Below, one piece after another: positions 1-11,000 of a stretch of 45,328 nt of DNA. The notes under the pieces were generated by a model, which did no database searches, was not told the DNA's origin, and saw only the letters and a program-made list of their open reading frames with translations. The stretch's first letter is position 1; every line of letters begins with the position of its first letter. The position numbers and the translations under genes were made by a program. The stretch covers positions 1 to 45,328 of the forward strand of contig CAYXRK010000014.1 of NCBI GenBank assembly GCA_964467615.1, written 5' to 3'. This stretch comes from CAYXRK01 sp964467615 (GTDB lineage: Bacteria > Hydrogenedentota > Hydrogenedentia > Hydrogenedentales > GCA-2746185).

Positions 1-569
1 GATTTCTAGCCTTCTCCTCGGTCGCCCAGATGGGTTACATCTTTACTTCGTTCGTGACAGGCGGTGAGTTGGCCGCGACTAGCACCGCGTTCTACGTCCT
101 CGCCTACGCGGCCGCCACGTTAGGCGCCTTTGGCGTCATCACCGTACTGTCCGAGAGGACCGACCGCGGCCACGACATCGAGCGGATCGAGGAATACAAG
201 GGCCTGTACTGGACCCACCCGGCGTTGGCCTTAGTGCTGGCAATCAGCCTTCTCTCCTTAGCTGGAATTCCGCTCACCGCCGGATTCATCGGGAAGTTCT
301 ACGTCGTCTGGGCCGGTGCGCAGGCGCAATATTGGTGGCTGCTCGGCGTCCTCGCCCTCTCGAGCACGATTGGCGTTTATTACTATCTGCGCGTCGTCGC
401 AGCGCTATTCACTAAGCCGGATACAGCCGCCGCCCTCGTACCGGCGCCTGTTCCATTGAGTCGGACCCTGACCCTCGTCGGCCTCGCCGCCGCGACCCTT
501 CTCCTTGGGATATATCCCGCACCCGTAATTGAACTCATCCACGCTCTCAGCGCGTCACCGCTTCCCTAA
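1..569 (+). CDS. nuoN: NADH-quinone oxidoreductase subunit N, C-terminal part
   Basis: This is the C-terminal part (about 188 residues) of a membrane subunit of respiratory complex I, which couples quinone reduction to proton transport. The open frame runs in from the window edge (first full codon at base 3). It reads FSSVAQMGYI, the conserved NuoN-type Ser-Ser-x-x-Q-x-Gly-Tyr block, then PLTAGFIGKFYV, typical of antiporter-like subunits, and ends with hydrophobic helices. The ATG at 30 is internal, not the start. NuoN is usually the last gene of a nuo operon, which fits the unrelated gene that follows after a 144-base gap. NuoM or NuoL is a less likely alternative, because this C-terminus stops where NuoN does. 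Confidence 0.9.
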   Translation, partial: FLAFSSVAQMGYIFTSFVTGGELAATSTAFYVLAYAAATLGAFGVITVLSERTDRGHDIERIEEYKGLYWTHPALALVLAISLLSLAGIPLTAGFIGKFYVVWAGAQAQYWWLLGVLALSSTIGVYYYLRVVAALFTKPDTAAALVPAPVPLSRTLTLVGLAAATLLLGIYPAPVIELIHALSASPLP

Positions 570-713
570 CGAATTCGGCCAATCGGGTTCGCGATCGCTG
601 CTCGTTCGATCGTGAGGCTTCGACAGTCCACCTCCACTCATCGCACTCACCCGACTAGGTAAAATTCCAAGGACTCGTTCAGCCCCCACATGCAGAGAAC
701 AAGGTCGTAACCC

Positions 714-1814
<1,101 letters not shown>

Positions 1815-1822
1815 AACTCGTG

Positions 1823-1843
1823 GCATGGGCTTCCAGCCCATGC
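1823..1843. repeat. perfect 9-bp inverted repeat (GCATGGGCT-tcc-AGCCCATGC)
   Basis: GCATGGGCT at 1823-1831 and AGCCCATGC at 1835-1843 are exact inverted copies with a 3-base loop. They lie between ald and the M28-like gene. There is no T tract, so it is not a standard terminator. It resembles short extragenic palindromes that recur in planctomycete-like genomes; similar elements in this window are at 25524 and 31040. Confidence 0.6.
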
Positions 1844-1873
1844 AGTCCGCGCCAAAGGGCTATCATCTGCGCA

Positions 1874-3040
1874 ATGCCAAACGAAACCCAGCTCCGCCGC
1901 GACGTCGAATTCCTCGCCGGGCGGTTCCCCCACCGACGCGCTAATACCGAGAACGAGCGCGCCGCCGCGGAGTTCGTCCGCGACCGATTTGCCGAATCCA
2001 CACCAAACGTCAACCTTGACGACTTCTACAGCATCGACGCAGCGTCCCAACTTTTCGGCTCGTACTTCGCCGAGTTCGTCGTTGTCGCGTTGCTCGCGAT
2101 GTTATCGCCCTGGGCGGGCGCCGCCTGGGGGACCATCGTCTTCGTGCTCTTCCTAGGCGAGCTCAGCGGTTTCCCCCTCATGTCACGGTTTCTACCGCAG
2201 TACGAGACGCAAAACGTTGTCGCGCGTTTCCTCTGTCCTTCGCCTAAGCGGCTGCTCATCGTCACCGCAAACTACGACACGCCGCGCGCGACCGCCCTAA
2301 CCCGGCCCGAACGCGCCGCCTGGATTCGTCCCGCCATCGTCCTCTCGACAGTCTGCATGGTCCTCGTAATCGTTACCTGTTTCGCGGACGCCTTGAACGT
2401 GGGCGGCGGCGCCGAGCTCCCCGTGACCCAATGGCTTCGTTGGTTCGGCGCCCTGTTCCTGGCCGGCATGGCCCTCCTGATCTACCTCGCGCAGAACGGC
2501 GCGGAGGACACCCGTGGCGCGAACAACAACGCATCCGGCGTCGCCACCCTTTTTTCGCTCGCGCAATCGCTCAGCGAAACGCCCCTGCGCCACACCGACG
2601 TTTGGCTCGTCGCCACCGGCGCGAAGGAAAATTGGATGGCCGGTATGCAGCACCTGGTCCGCGAAGCCGAACTGGACGCGCAACAAACCTATTTCCTCAA
2701 CATCGGACCCGTCGGCGGCGGCCAGCTTCACTACACGAAAGGCGAAGGCCTGCTCGCGGTATTTCGTTCCGGGAAAACTCTAGTGCGCACCGCCGAAAAA
2801 CTCGCGACCCGCCACAACGCCGGCCCGGTCATCTACCGCGGCTTGCCAACCGACGCCGTAATCCCCAAAATATACGGCTATCAAGCCATGTCCGTCATCG
2901 CTCTCGAGGAAAACGGTCTCCCGGCGCAGTGGAACTGGACGTCCGACGCCGCCACGAACATCGACGTCGCGCTGCTTTCGCGCGCGGCCGAATTCGTCGA
3001 GGCGCTCGTGAGAGACTTCGATACGCAAGAAACTAAGTAA
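1874..3040 (+). CDS. M28-family peptidase-like membrane protein, metal site apparently lost
   Basis: A 388-residue protein with the M28 (aminopeptidase Y/S type) layout. The ATG at 1874 (MPNETQLRR) is chosen because upstream codons run through the 1823 palindrome. Two hydrophobic segments lie near residues 60-95 and a second group near 145-205, so it is probably membrane-anchored. Family landmarks are present but altered. The expected His-Tyr-Asp reads Asn133-Tyr-Asp135; the Asp before Asn-Ala-Ser-Gly is Asn218 (GANNNASG); the Glu-Glu pair reads Ala250-Lys251-Glu252; the terminal His region reads WNW (Asn354). A working di-zinc site looks unlikely. It precedes the phosphomutase gene by 15 bases, so co-transcription is likely. 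The fold is probable and the function unknown; it may be a non-catalytic binding or scaffold protein. Confidence 0.75.
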   Translation: MPNETQLRRDVEFLAGRFPHRRANTENERAAAEFVRDRFAESTPNVNLDDFYSIDAASQLFGSYFAEFVVVALLAMLSPWAGAAWGTIVFVLFLGELSGFPLMSRFLPQYETQNVVARFLCPSPKRLLIVTANYDTPRATALTRPERAAWIRPAIVLSTVCMVLVIVTCFADALNVGGGAELPVTQWLRWFGALFLAGMALLIYLAQNGAEDTRGANNNASGVATLFSLAQSLSETPLRHTDVWLVATGAKENWMAGMQHLVREAELDAQQTYFLNIGPVGGGQLHYTKGEGLLAVFRSGKTLVRTAEKLATRHNAGPVIYRGLPTDAVIPKIYGYQAMSVIALEENGLPAQWNWTSDAATNIDVALLSRAAEFVEALVRDFDTQETK

Positions 3041-3055
3041 CCAACCGAGGCGCTC

Positions 3056-4426
3056 ATGAAATTACCTTCCAAAATCTTCCGCGAGTACGACATTCGCGGC
3101 ATCGCAGGCGACGACTTCACCGAAAGCATCGTCGAAACGCTCGGCAAATCTCTCGCCGTCTTCATGCGCGGCAAGAAAACGCACAACTGCATCGCAGTCG
3201 GCCGCGATGGTCGCCACACCTCAAAGGCGCTCGCGAACGCGCTAATCGACGGCCTGACCTCCGCGGGCGTAAACGTCATCGACATTGGCCGCGCGCCAAC
3301 CGGCGTCACGTACTACGCCTCGGCCACGCTCAAGGTCGACTGCGCGGTCCAAATCACCGGGAGCCACAATCCCAAAGAATACAACGGGATGAAAATCGCC
3401 CTCGGCCCCTCGACGATTCACGGCAAGGACATCCAAAAGCTCAAGGAAATCGGCGAGCGCGGCAAATTTCCCGTCGCCAAGCGCCCCGTCACCATCACCC
3501 GCCTCAACGTCGTGCCGCAGTACCAGCGCCGCGTGCTGCGCGACGTCAAACTCCGCCGCCGCCTTAGAGTTGTCGTCGACGCGGGCAACGGAGTGGGGGG
3601 GGAGGTCGCCGTGCCCCTCTTCGAGAGTCTCGGCTGCGAGGTGATTCCGCTCTATTGCGACGTCGATGGCGATTTCCCGAACCACCACCCCGACCCGACG
3701 CTCCCCGAAACGCTTCGCGTACTCATCAAGACGGTCAAGAAACACGGCGCGAACCTCGGCATCGGTCTTGACGGCGACGCCGATCGCATCGGCGCGGTCG
3801 ACGAGCTAGGCAATATCATCCCCGGCGACCAACTCCTCATGGTCCTCGCGCGGTCCGTCCTCGCCTCGAACCCTGGCGCGACCATCATCGGCGACGTCAA
3901 ATGCTCGCGCACGCTCTTCGACGATGTCGCTGCACATGGCGGCAAACCGCTCATGTGGAAAACAGGCCACAGCCTCATGAAGGACGCCATGGTCAAGCAC
4001 CGCGCCCAACTCGGCGGAGAAATGAGCGGCCACATCTTCTTCAAGAACCGCTGGTACGGTTTCGACTGCGCGATATACGCCGCCGCCCGCCTGCTCGAAA
4101 CCCTCGCCGCCACCCGCCGACCCTTCAGCACCTACTTCAATGACGTGCCCAAGACCTACGCCACGCCCGAAATCCGCGTCGACGCCGCCGAGGAACGCAA
4201 GTTCCCGATCGTGAAGCAGGCCACCGCGTACTTCAAGGAGGAACTCGGCCTCCGCGTCAACACGATCGACGGCGCGCGCATCGAATTCGACGACGGCTGG
4301 GGCCTCGTCCGCGCATCTAACACGTCGCCCGTCCTGGTCATGCGCTTCGAGGCCAACAGCGCCAAACGCCTCGCGGAAATCCAAAAACTCGTCGAAACCA
4401 AAATCAACGCGCTCAACCACAAGTAG
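3056..4426 (+). CDS. phosphomannomutase/phosphoglucomutase
   Basis: Alpha-D-phosphohexomutase (456 residues, AlgC/ManB type) interconverting hexose 6- and 1-phosphates for nucleotide-sugar and envelope polysaccharide synthesis. It shows the N-terminal REYDIRG, the phosphoserine loop ITGSHNP with active Ser103, the metal loop DGDADR at 239-244, the sugar-binding GGEMSGH, and the C-terminal phosphate-binding VRASNTSP. All four domains appear complete. It starts 15 bases after the M28-like gene, so the two are probably one transcript. The bifunctional mannose/glucose specificity is a family-level inference. Confidence 0.95.
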   Translation: MKLPSKIFREYDIRGIAGDDFTESIVETLGKSLAVFMRGKKTHNCIAVGRDGRHTSKALANALIDGLTSAGVNVIDIGRAPTGVTYYASATLKVDCAVQITGSHNPKEYNGMKIALGPSTIHGKDIQKLKEIGERGKFPVAKRPVTITRLNVVPQYQRRVLRDVKLRRRLRVVVDAGNGVGGEVAVPLFESLGCEVIPLYCDVDGDFPNHHPDPTLPETLRVLIKTVKKHGANLGIGLDGDADRIGAVDELGNIIPGDQLLMVLARSVLASNPGATIIGDVKCSRTLFDDVAAHGGKPLMWKTGHSLMKDAMVKHRAQLGGEMSGHIFFKNRWYGFDCAIYAAARLLETLAATRRPFSTYFNDVPKTYATPEIRVDAAEERKFPIVKQATAYFKEELGLRVNTIDGARIEFDDGWGLVRASNTSPVLVMRFEANSAKRLAEIQKLVETKINALNHK

Positions 4427-4495
4427 ACATGAATCGTGCCGATTGAACCGCGACCCCGCGCGAGATTACTATCTTCGTAAAGCAATCCAAGTGAT

Positions 4496-4936
4496 ATGCA
4501 AAACGTTACCCCACACATTCTCGCACGTTGCGTAACCACCGCAATTGCCCTTGTCGCGGCCCTCGGCAATTTGGCCTTCCAATCCGGCCCGATGGTTTTG
4601 TGCGTCGAATCGGACGGACACGTCACGATTGAGCGAGTATGCGGCGGTACCGATGACGACGGCCGGGAGGCCCACATACCTTTCGCTCCGGCGTCGTACG
4701 GCGACACCAATAGTCCCGGGCACGCGCCATGCACCGATATCTCCCTCGGATCGGGCGCGGTGAACAAGCCGCAACAATCGTTCGATCATGAGCGGCAGCA
4801 ACTAAAGTCGCTGGCGCTTTCCTTTGCCGGGAATTTTGACACTTCGAACGTCGCCACCGCGACTGCCGTGTGCCATGCGGCATTCGCTGCTTCGATCTCG
4901 CCCGACTCTCGCTCTGGAGTGGTCCTCCTCATCTGA
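4496..4936 (+). CDS. small secreted Cys-containing protein leading a metal efflux operon
   Basis: A 146-residue protein with an N-terminal hydrophobic signal segment (about residues 8-28), followed by LCVESDGHVTIE, VCGG and APCTDIS. The short region after the signal carries several spaced Cys and His residues, suggesting a small periplasmic metal-binding or disulfide-bonded domain. It lies 93 bases upstream of czcC on the same strand, so a role linked to heavy-metal efflux is the natural inference. The Cys-x4-Gly-x-Val...Cys...Cys-x-Asp spacing resembles the secreted protein at 40364-40753. I do not recognise a named family. No good ribosome site precedes the ATG, so the start is uncertain. 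Confidence 0.6.
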   Translation: MQNVTPHILARCVTTAIALVAALGNLAFQSGPMVLCVESDGHVTIERVCGGTDDDGREAHIPFAPASYGDTNSPGHAPCTDISLGSGAVNKPQQSFDHERQQLKSLALSFAGNFDTSNVATATAVCHAAFAASISPDSRSGVVLLI

Positions 4937-5029
4937 TCCTCCCGTGCCTCCGGTATCGCGACGGGCGGAGTGTGCCCGTCGTACCTCCGACTTACCCGGT
5001 CACGACCCCTTGGCATCGAGGAAGGAACT

Positions 5030-6508
5030 ATGTTTGTATCTATAAGTGTGCGATCTTGCCGCCTTTTCGCCGAGATCGCGTTCCTGATTGCGTTTATGCT
5101 GTGCGACACGACCCGCGCTCAAGACGCTAGCACGTCCCCAGGGGCGCCTCCGGATTTGGGCGGCGCCACCATCACGCTCGAACGCTCCATAGAACTTGCG
5201 CTGCTGCACAGTCCCAGTCTCGCCGTGTACGACTGGGACGTCCGGATCGCCGAGGCCCGCCTACTTCAGGCCCGCGTCCGTCCCAATCCCGATCTTTCGT
5301 TCGCGATCGAAGACATCCGGCTCTCGCGCGGCCCGGACTCCACCACAACAAGTGGCGAGATCGGGACCGGCGGCCTCAGCGTCTCCAAAGACCGCGAAGA
5401 CGGCGGACCATCCGGCTTTCAGGAAGCTGAATCCACGCTTACCCTAAGTCAACTTATCGAACTCGGCGGCAAACGGGCCAAACGCATCCGTGCCGCCGAG
5501 AAAGAGATCGACACGGCGCGCTGGGACTACGAAGTCGCACGGGCGGACACGCTAACGGAGGTAGCAAAACGATTCGGCGATGTCATTGCCGCGCAGGAGC
5601 GGCTCGAACTTTTCGATGAGAGCGTCAGCCTCGCGAGCACTGTGCGCGAAACCGTCCGGATCCGCGTTGACGCCGGTCGAAGTTCCGCGATCGAGGGGGA
5701 TCGCGTCCAAATCCAGCTCGACGAAGCCGAGATCGCTCGCGCAAACGAACAACGCAAACTTCAGGCGGCCCGCCACCAACTCGCCGCGTCCTTCGGTGCA
5801 ACGGTGGTGACTTTTGGCGACGCGCTCGGCGATTTCCTATTGGACGATCCGCCCGCGCCTTTCGAGACCCTCGAGGGCCTACTCTCAGACCTTCCCGATC
5901 TCGCCCGATGGATCGCCGAACTCGAGCGCCGCTCCGCCCTGCTTGCGTCCGAACGCGCCCGCCGCGTTCCGGATCTGACCGCCAGCCTAGGTTTCAGGTC
6001 CCGCGGGGTCGGTAATCGTGACGCGCGAAACTTAGGCCTCTCGACCGTTCCAGAACTCTCGCTCGGTAGAAGTCACACCAGTTACGATGAACGCAGCGAG
6101 GAGTCCTTGCTGCTCGAATTCTCGCTGCCCCTGCCGCTCTTTGACCGCAACCAAGGCGGCATCAAGGAAGCTGAGCACCAAATCGAACGCGCCGGGGCCG
6201 CTGGGTGGTCGGCAGGCTTGCGAGTGCATACGACCCTTCGCGCCGCCTACGAGGAATTGCTTGCCGCCCATGACGAAGCGACGGCCCTCGCCAACGATGT
6301 CGTGCCTCTTGCTCAAAGTACGTTCGAGTCCGTCAACATCGGATACCAGGAAGGCAAGTTCGGTTATCTCGAGGTGCTGGACGCCCAACGCGCGCTCATC
6401 ACCGCCCGAAGTCAACACATCGAAGCCCTGGCCCGCTACCACCGCGCGCGAATCGACTTGGAACGCCTCACCGGCGAGTCCTCAGCCGATCCGCGGGAAA
6501 TGGAGTAA
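5030..6508 (+). CDS. czcC: outer-membrane factor of heavy-metal RND efflux (CzcC/TolC family)
   Basis: A 492-residue TolC-family protein that forms the outer-membrane exit duct of a tripartite cation pump. The ATG at 5030 has GAGGAAGGA upstream and begins a clear signal peptide (hydrophobic stretch about residues 13-25, cleavage near TTRAQD). Two outer-membrane efflux repeats follow, with the typical SQLIELGGKRAKR around residues 140-155 and long amphipathic coiled-coil helices in each half. The stop is followed after 4 bases by czcB. CzcC rather than generic TolC is inferred from the neighbours. Confidence 0.88.
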   Translation: MFVSISVRSCRLFAEIAFLIAFMLCDTTRAQDASTSPGAPPDLGGATITLERSIELALLHSPSLAVYDWDVRIAEARLLQARVRPNPDLSFAIEDIRLSRGPDSTTTSGEIGTGGLSVSKDREDGGPSGFQEAESTLTLSQLIELGGKRAKRIRAAEKEIDTARWDYEVARADTLTEVAKRFGDVIAAQERLELFDESVSLASTVRETVRIRVDAGRSSAIEGDRVQIQLDEAEIARANEQRKLQAARHQLAASFGATVVTFGDALGDFLLDDPPAPFETLEGLLSDLPDLARWIAELERRSALLASERARRVPDLTASLGFRSRGVGNRDARNLGLSTVPELSLGRSHTSYDERSEESLLLEFSLPLPLFDRNQGGIKEAEHQIERAGAAGWSAGLRVHTTLRAAYEELLAAHDEATALANDVVPLAQSTFESVNIGYQEGKFGYLEVLDAQRALITARSQHIEALARYHRARIDLERLTGESSADPREME

Positions 6509-6512
6509 TACA

Positions 6513-8039
6513 ATGAAGACGCTAAACGTTCTCTTGACACTTCTCGTTCTCGGCCTCGGCGCGGCCGCCGTGTTCTACGTCGCCAACGGCGGCCTCGACA
6601 CACTCGGCGGAGAGTCCTCCAGCCACGAATCCGAAGACGAACACGGACACGAAGATGGGGGTGAGGAAGAGTTCGCGCGTGGCCCGCACGGTGGCCGCCT
6701 CCTCGAATCCCCCAACTACGACCTCGAAATCACCATTTTCGAAACCGGAATGCCACCCCAATTCCGCGTCTACGCCTACCGCGACGGCAAGCAAGCCCCG
6801 GTTGACGACCTTCGCCTAACGGTCGACCTCGCCCGCCACGGCGGCCGCGTGGACACCATCGAGTTTGCGCCCGAAGGCGAATACCTTCGAGGGATTCAGG
6901 TTGTCAGCGAGCCACATTCCTTCGATGTCACCGCCCGAAGCCAACGGGGCGAGTTGCGGCAAGATTGGACGTACTCTTCCTACGAAGGCCGCGTCGAGAT
7001 TTCCCCGGAGGCCGCCGAATTCGCCGGCATCGGCATCGAAACCGCCGGCCCAGCGGTCATACCTCTCACGTTGACGCTCCCCGGCGAGGTCAAACTCAAC
7101 GCCGAACGTGTCGTGCACGTCGTGCCGCGACTCTCCGGGCTCGTCCGCAGTGTAGAAAAGAGTCTCGGCGACACCGTTGTCGAGGGTGACCTCCTCGCCG
7201 TCGTCGAAAGCCGGGAATTGGCCGACACAAAGAGCCATTTCCTCGCCGCGCGCCAGCATCTCGAAATTGCCCGCACCCGTTATGCGCGCGAAAAAGACCT
7301 CTCCGCGCGGAAGGTCTCGTCCCAAGAGGATTTTCTCATCGCACAGGAAGCGTTCGCCGAAGCGGAGATCGCCTATAAGACCGCCAGACAAAAGCTCATG
7401 TCGCTCGGTTTTTCGGCCGCCCAAATCGACCAGATCTCGGAATCCGGAGAGCAGCCGCTCACCGTGTACGATGTTCGCTCGCCGATCGCGGGCATCGTCG
7501 TCGAAAAACACATCACCGTTGGCGAAGCCGTCGCGGACAACTCCGACATCTTCATGCTCGCCGATCTCTCGACTGTCTGGGTCGAAGCAGTCGTGCACCC
7601 CAAAGACATTAACCGCATCCGAGTCGGTCAGGATCTGACGATGCGTTCCACCGATTTGGATTTGGCCACCCCCGGCAAGGTTGCATACATCGGGCCTGTC
7701 GTCGGCGAGGCGACGCGTACCGCCACCGCAATCATGGAGGTCCCCAACGTCGACGGTCTCTGGAAGCCGGGCTTGTTCGTCACGGTGGACGTCATTGAGG
7801 CCAACAACGAAGTCCCCTTGGCCGTCCGCGCCGATGCGATCCAAACGTTTCGCGACTGGTCCGTCGTATTCGTGAAGCACGGCAACGTATACGAGATCGC
7901 GCCTCTCGAACTCGGCCGCGTGGGCGGCGAATGGGTCGAAGTGATTTCCGGCCTCGCAGCCGGCACGGACTACGTCGCGCAAAACAGCTTCGTGATCAAG
8001 GCGGAAATCGACAAATCCTCCGCCGCCCACGAACATTAA
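6513..8039 (+). CDS. czcB: membrane-fusion (adaptor) protein of heavy-metal RND efflux (CzcB)
   Basis: A 508-residue periplasmic adaptor. The ATG at 6513 lies 4 bases after the czcC stop, and MKTLNVLLTLLVLGLGAAAV is an N-terminal anchor. A His/Asp/Glu-rich segment follows (about residues 34-55, including EDEHGHEDGG), a plausible metal-capture tail of the kind seen in CzcB proteins. Then comes a GPHGGRLLE beta domain, and from about 175 the HlyD-type barrel-sandwich and alpha-hairpin (VEKSLGDTVVEGDLLAVVESRE is the lipoyl-like half). The C-terminal part is the beta-barrel and membrane-proximal domain. It links CzcC to CzcA. Confidence 0.9.
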   Translation: MKTLNVLLTLLVLGLGAAAVFYVANGGLDTLGGESSSHESEDEHGHEDGGEEEFARGPHGGRLLESPNYDLEITIFETGMPPQFRVYAYRDGKQAPVDDLRLTVDLARHGGRVDTIEFAPEGEYLRGIQVVSEPHSFDVTARSQRGELRQDWTYSSYEGRVEISPEAAEFAGIGIETAGPAVIPLTLTLPGEVKLNAERVVHVVPRLSGLVRSVEKSLGDTVVEGDLLAVVESRELADTKSHFLAARQHLEIARTRYAREKDLSARKVSSQEDFLIAQEAFAEAEIAYKTARQKLMSLGFSAAQIDQISESGEQPLTVYDVRSPIAGIVVEKHITVGEAVADNSDIFMLADLSTVWVEAVVHPKDINRIRVGQDLTMRSTDLDLATPGKVAYIGPVVGEATRTATAIMEVPNVDGLWKPGLFVTVDVIEANNEVPLAVRADAIQTFRDWSVVFVKHGNVYEIAPLELGRVGGEWVEVISGLAAGTDYVAQNSFVIKAEIDKSSAAHEH

Positions 8040-8054
8040 CGAGAGGACCATTCG

Positions 8055-11000
8055 ATGTTCGAACGCATCCTACAATTTTCCATCGATCAACGATGGCTCG
8101 TTATCGCTGCCGTCCTGGGTCTTGGGGCCCTTGGCGTTTACAACTTCGGCCGCCTTCCCATCGACGCCGTGCCCGATATCACAAACGTCCAAGTCCAGGT
8201 CAACACCGAAGCCGCGGGATACTCTCCGCTCGAGATCGAGCAGCAAATCACGTTCCCGCTCGAAACCGTCATGGCGGGCCTGCCGCAATTGGACTACACG
8301 CGCTCCCTCTCCCGCTACGGCCTTTCCCAACTCACGATCGTCTTCGAGGACGGCACCGACATCTACTTCGCCCGCCAACTCGTCAACGAGCGCATCCAGG
8401 AAGCAAAAGGCCAACTCCCGCCGGGCCTCGAACCGTCCATGGGCCCCATCTCGACGGGACTCGGGGAAATCTTCATGTACACCGTTGAATCGCTTCCCGG
8501 CGCTCTCGGACCCGATGGCACTCCGTACACGTCGATGGATCTTCGAACCATCCAGGACTGGATCGTCAAACCCCAACTCCGCAACGTGCCAGGCGTCGCC
8601 GAGGTCAACACGGTAGGCGGTTTTGCCAAGCAATACCATGTGACTCCCGATCCCGAAAAGCTCATCAAATACGGACTGTCATTCGCCGATCTCGCCGAGG
8701 CGATCCAACATAACAACGAAAACACCGGCGCGGGCTACATCGAACGACGCGGCGAACAATACCTCGTGCGCGCCCCCGGGCGCGTCGCGTCCATCGCGGA
8801 AATCGAGGACATTGTTGTCGGCCAGTACGCAGGCGTGCCCGTATACATTCGCGACATCGCCGAAGTCGCCCCTGGCAAGGAACTGCGCACCGGCGCGGCC
8901 ACGGAGAACGGCGTCGAAGTCGTCATGGGCACGGTCCACATGCTCGTCGGCGAAAACAGCCGCGAAGTCGCCCAGAACGCCGGCGCAAAACTTGAAGAAG
9001 TCAACGCGAGCCTCCCCGAAGGCGTCATCTGCGTCGCGGTGTACGACCGCACCCGCCTCGTGAACGACACCATCAAGACCGTCTACACAAACTTGAGCGA
9101 AGGCGCTTTGTTGGTGGTTGTGGTCCTCTTTCTCCTTCTCGGCAATGTTCGCGCCGCCCTCATCACCGCCCTCATCATCCCCTTCTCCATGCTGATGACG
9201 ATCTCCGGCATGGTCGCCAACGGCGTCAGCGCCAGCCTCATGAGCCTCGGCGCCCTCGACTTCGGCCTCATCGTGGATGGCTCCGTCATCATCGTCGAAA
9301 ATTGCGTGCGCCGCCTCGGCGAAGAACAAAAACGCCTGGGCCGCGTGCTCGCGCTGCCCGAGCGTCTTCGCCTCGTCTACGACGCCTCGCGAGAAGTCAT
9401 CCGCGCGAGCATCTTCGGCGTCTGCATCATCATCGTCGTATACGTCCCCATCCTCTCGCTCACCGGCATCGAAGGCAAAATGTTTCGCCCGATGGCCCTC
9501 ACCGTCATCATGGCGTTGGCCGCGTCGGTCGTTCTCGCGCTCTCGTTCGTGCCCGCCGCGGTCGCAATTCTCCTTCGCGGAAAAATCGCCGAGAAGGAAA
9601 ACTTCATTGTCCGTGGCGTGTTGGCGCTTTACCGTCCCGCCCTGAATGCCGCGCTGGCTTTCGGCCCGCCCCTCCTCGCCGCCGCCGCGGTCCTCTGCGT
9701 CATCTGCGGTTTTCTTGCCCTGCGCATGGGCCGCGAGTTCATCCCCAGCCTCGATGAAGGCGACATCGCCCTGCACGCGCTCCGCATCCCTGGCACGGGA
9801 CTCGAGCAGGCGGTCTCCATGCAGCATTCGCTCGAGGAAAGGCTTCAGGAATTTCCCGAGGTCGAACGCGTCTTCGCAAAATCCGGCACCCAGGACGTCG
9901 CCACCGACCCCATGCCTCCAAGCGTCGCGGACAATTTCGTCATCCTCAAGCCCCGGAGCGAATGGCCCGACCCAAATCGAACGAAGGAAGACTTCATTCA
10001 TTCGATGGAAGAAGGACTTAAGACCGTAATCGGAAACAAGTACGAATTCACCCAGCCCATCGAGATGCGGTTCAACGAACTTATCGCCGGGGTACGGGCC
10101 GACCTCGCCGTAAAAGTCTTCGGCGACGATATGGACACCCTTAACGAAATCGGCCAAGACGCCGCCGCGCTGCTTCAGGCCATCCCCGGCGCGGCGGACG
10201 TTCAAGTCGAGCAAGTGACGGGCCTGCCGGTCCTCACCGTCGAAATCGACCGCCGGAAGATCGCGCGGCTCGGCCTCAACATGGCGGACGTCCAGCAGGT
10301 CCTCGCCGCGGCCGTCGGCGGTCTCACCGTCGGGCAACTCTTCGAGGGTGATCGACGCTTCGACATCGTTCTGAGGCTCCCCGAGCATTACCGTGGAGAC
10401 ATCGCGAAGTTGGAGCGCATTCCTGTGCCACTACCCATCACGGACGCCGATGCCGAATTCTCCAGTAGCGCCGGGAAACACACCAGCGCCCGCGTCGCAC
10501 GCTACGTTCCCCTCGGCGCCGTCGCTAACTTCAACCTCCAAACCGGCCCAAACCAGGTCAGCCGCGAAAACGGCAAACGCCGCATCGTCGTCACGGCCAA
10601 CATCCGCGGACGCGACATTGGGAGCTTCGTCGCCGAGGCACAAGAGTCAGTGCGCGCTCAACTCGATGCGCCGGCCGGTTACTGGATCGAGTGGGGCGGC
10701 ACCTTCGAGCACCTCATCTCCGCCGCGGACAGACTCCGCGTCGTCGTGCCCGTCTCGCTCCTGCTCATCTTCATCTTCCTGTTCATCACGCTGGGCAGCG
10801 TCAAGGACGCCCTGCTCGTGTTCACCGGCGTGCCGCTCGCGCTCACCGGCGGTGTCCTGTCGCTCTGGCTCCGCGGGATTCCCCTTTCGATCACGGCCGG
10901 CGTCGGCTTCATTGCCCTATCCGGGATCGCCGTCCTCAACGGCATCGTCATGATCACGTTCATCGAACGCCTTCGCAAAGACGGAAGACCGGTGTCCGAA

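Noticed and set aside
6816..8051. 411-codon open frame antisense to czcB
   Set aside because: Mirror frame of the adaptor gene, Asp/Gly/Val-rich, with no start signal and no motif.
8679..10388. 569-codon open frame antisense to czcA
   Set aside because: It lies opposite a well-supported gene and has a composition rich in Asp, Gly, Val and Ala. It is a by-product of strong third-position G/C bias, with no family features.
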